This document shows, one piece after another, positions 17,893-19,912 of a stretch of DNA of 19,912 nucleotides. A program made the position numbers and the translations under genes. Source of the stretch: CALOCV01 sp942491955 (GTDB lineage: Bacteria > Chlamydiota > Chlamydiia > Chlamydiales > CALOCV01); the NCBI GenBank assembly GCA_942491955.1, contig CALOCV010000042.1, positions 1-19,912 on the forward strand. The letters run 5' to 3'. Every line of letters begins with the position of its first letter. The first letter of the stretch is position 1. The notes under the pieces are model-generated. The model made no database searches and was not told the DNA's origin. It worked only from the letters and a program-made list of their open reading frames with translations.

Positions 17893-18053
17893 TACCCATC
17901 CCAATAAATAAGTGTGAAAATTGATCTTCATCTTTTTTTTCGAAATCTGTTTTTCTATCTTACAAATTCACAATAGTTTACTGCGATCTCAAAAACAAAT
18001 TTCGCAGAAAAATCTTGAATCTAATTCTGACACTTATTTATTAGGATGGGTAT
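17892..18053. mobile_element. 162-bp palindromic repeat element, copy 2
   Basis: It begins ATACCCATCCCAATAAATAA and ends TTATTTATTAGGATGGGTAT. The 25-nt arms (17892-17916 and 18029-18053) pair with one mismatch at position 11 and one at the innermost base. It is exactly as long as copy 1, and its core aligns without gaps. TA lies on both sides and may be a target duplication. Its first base is the last base of the icd stop codon, and the stem could end the icd transcript. Confidence 0.85.
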
Positions 18054-18159
18054 TATTAATTTATTGGATTGATTACAAAAATCGTCAACTCATTGCCGAA
18101 AGACTTGGCACCATTCAGAGTTGTTCCATTAACCTATATATTGACCATTGAGGCTAGAA
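18054..18159 (+). other. Upstream region of the DHH gene
   Basis: About 100 bp with no gene. A GAGG at 18150-18153 lies 6 nt before ATG 18160 and serves as ribosome-binding site. A TATATA at 18136-18141 is a possible -10, but I find no good -35 at the right distance. Confidence 0.4.
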
Positions 18160-19912
18160 ATGACCCACCTTAAGTCTTCTCTACTCGGAGACTACAAAAT
18201 ATCGATAGCTTCCTTTGCAGGAATGGAAACCATCATCAAACGATTTTCCAAAAAAACATTCCTCTCTCTCTCCTTTTCCAAACGCTTTAGTGAAGTGAAT
18301 CAATCTCTCTATCAGTGCATCCTCTCTTCAGAAGAGAAGAATTTTCTTCTTCCAGCTATTACCCACTACATACAACGAATAAACGATGAAAAAATTCTTA
18401 AAGAGCCCTATACCCTTGCCCTATTTGAATTTTGGCTCAATCACTTCTCCTCTCTCTCATGGGAAGAGAATCGAGATCTTCGCGGCCGCATCGTTGGCAA
18501 AAGAATTCCTCGTGAAGATTATCACACTCTTTTTCCTATCGGTATGGGGAAAGTATTTTATGGAACGCATTTTGTTGCTGCCCATCTCTCCCCCGACGTC
18601 GACACGACGATTGCCTCTTTCTGGGGATGGATGGATGCTTTTGCCGCTCGTGTTGGAACGGGATTGCACCGTTGGGCCCTTCCAGGAGGCCCCCCCGACT
18701 CCCCTTTCGTAAAAATTTTTCGAAACATTTTTGGCAAACATGCATTCGTTATTACAGGACAAACGGATACCACCCTTCTTTTGACGGCCATGGATCTTCT
18801 AACACGGGATAGCATGCGAATAGTGAGTGGAAACACTTTAATGAATGCCATCGAACACAAAAATGCTACCGAAGCCCTTCTTTTTTTTGACGAACAAGAT
18901 CATCTCCTTGGTGAATGGAGGAGTCGCGATCTCGAACGCGTTCGTCCCATCATCATTGCCTTCAAATCTCTTCTTCAGTGGCTCGAGAGCTCTCTTCTTT
19001 CGGGATTCATCTCCCTTTTTTCTCAATGCGAAGTCACAAAAACAGAGTTCAAGACCCTTGTCGACCGAATTTTTCACCTCCCCTTTGACGAAATTTGTCA
19101 TCTGCAAAAACTTCCAACCAAACAGATCGAAGACCTCTCATCTTTCTTCCAAAAAACATTTGGTATCTCAAAGGGAATCCATTCTCATTTTCTCCATCTT
19201 GGCGAATCTTTGCAAAAAATGGGCATTCAAGAACTCCATTTCCTTTTTATCCATGTGCAAAATATTCTTCATTCCAACCTTTTTGACAAAAAGGGGAAAC
19301 TCCAAAAGGACCGAGCAGAGACCTTCTACTGCCTTGAAGAGCTTGTCGAAGTGATGAATCGCGCTACTTTTGTGCTGCGCAGCCATATCGAACGATTCGA
19401 TATCCACTTATCGATCAAAAAAGAAGTATTGGAGATTCCCCTCTCCCAACTCTCTCTCCAAAGTGATGTCGAAGAGATGCGGTTAAAGATGGAAGACTTA
19501 GATTATCTCTCCGTCACGACATCAGAAAAAAAGCACTCCCCTATTGTTGGGGTATTGTGCGATCCCATGACCTGAAACAATCATTTTTAGGCACCGTCTC
19601 CTTACGCGATTTTTGCAACCAAGACGAGATCAACATGGCACCATACCTCCAAGTCATCAGCGTGATGGACCACCACAAAACCTCCTTGGACACCCCTACA
19701 ACCCCTGTCGCCCACATTAGCGATGCGCAATCGTGCAATGTTCTCGTCGCTGAAGCAGCTTTTGCGATCAATGATCTTTATAGTCTTGGTGGCATGAACG
19801 CATCTTCAATCGATCGTCAATTGCGAACGATAGAAAAAGCAAAAAAAAGCCCTACAAACTTGAGACTACTCCAAAGACTTCTCTCCCGCCATACGGCATC
19901 GCAAAGAAAGGG
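18160..19912 (+). CDS. DHH-family phosphoesterase-like protein, frameshifted, 3' end outside the window
   Basis: ATG 18160 has a good GAGG 6 nt upstream. The first frame stops at 19573-19575, but one extra G in the G4 run at 19549-19552 gives HSPIVGGIVRSHDLKQSFLG and opens the next frame to the window edge. The joined product (over 580 residues) contains an H-x2-P-D-x-D metal motif (AAHLSPDVDTTIASFWGW; His142, Asp146, Asp148), a TGQTDTT stretch at about 205, and VISVMDHHK (DHH at 19668-19676) followed by AHISDAQSCNVLVAEAAF. These are the metal-binding motifs of DHH phosphoesterases and family II pyrophosphatases. About 350 residues separate the two motif groups, against the far shorter distance usual in the family, so a large helical domain is inserted. 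Substrate is unknown. The missing C terminus would carry the DHHA domain. Confidence 0.72.

Overview
The window comes from an amoeba- or arthropod-type ('environmental') member of the order Chlamydiales. The 16S rRNA gene, on the minus strand, contains the two sequences used as order-specific Chlamydiales 16S primer sites, and its spacer to 23S carries no tRNA. A near-complete isocitrate dehydrogenase gene fits an environmental lineage rather than the genus Chlamydia, which lacks this TCA step. I cannot name the family or genus.

Layout. Positions 1-3710 hold the start of an rRNA operon on the minus strand: a promoter with an A-tract upstream element, a leader, 16S, a spacer, and the 5' half of 23S, which runs off the left edge. 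A processing stem closes around the 16S. Next is an unrecognised membrane-protein gene (3823-4707) whose 3' end reads through a remnant of another gene. From about 4586 to 9436 lies an accessory zone. It holds four fragments of a C45-type Ntn-hydrolase family, an intact AlbA_2/ATPase-like regulator gene bounded by a perfect 13-bp inverted repeat, an IS5-like remnant carrying a truncated GxxExxY gene between 47-bp inverted repeats, a 252-bp duplicate of the nhaD 3' end, and a small secreted or membrane protein gene of unknown function.

Positions 9437-18053 are mostly housekeeping. They hold an NhaD Na+/H+ antiporter and a CaCA Na+/Ca2+ exchanger on the minus strand, a divergent alpha/beta hydrolase, then a tightly overlapping minus-strand operon kdsD - small membrane protein - SLC13-type permease, and a divergent icd gene. 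NhaD, the exchanger and the SLC13 permease would all work on Na+-coupled transport at the inner membrane. KdsD supplies arabinose-5-phosphate for Kdo/LPS synthesis. A DHH-family phosphoesterase gene starts at 18160 and runs off the right edge.

Two copies of a 162-bp palindromic element (12886-13047 and 17892-18053) share a core, but their terminal arms have changed together at seven paired positions. One copy sits inside a second element with 18-bp terminal repeats, whose ends recur at two other sites. Three genes (C45 copy A, icd, DHH) are each broken by what looks like one missing G in the coding strand. This could be real decay or an assembly indel and should be settled before calling pseudogenes.
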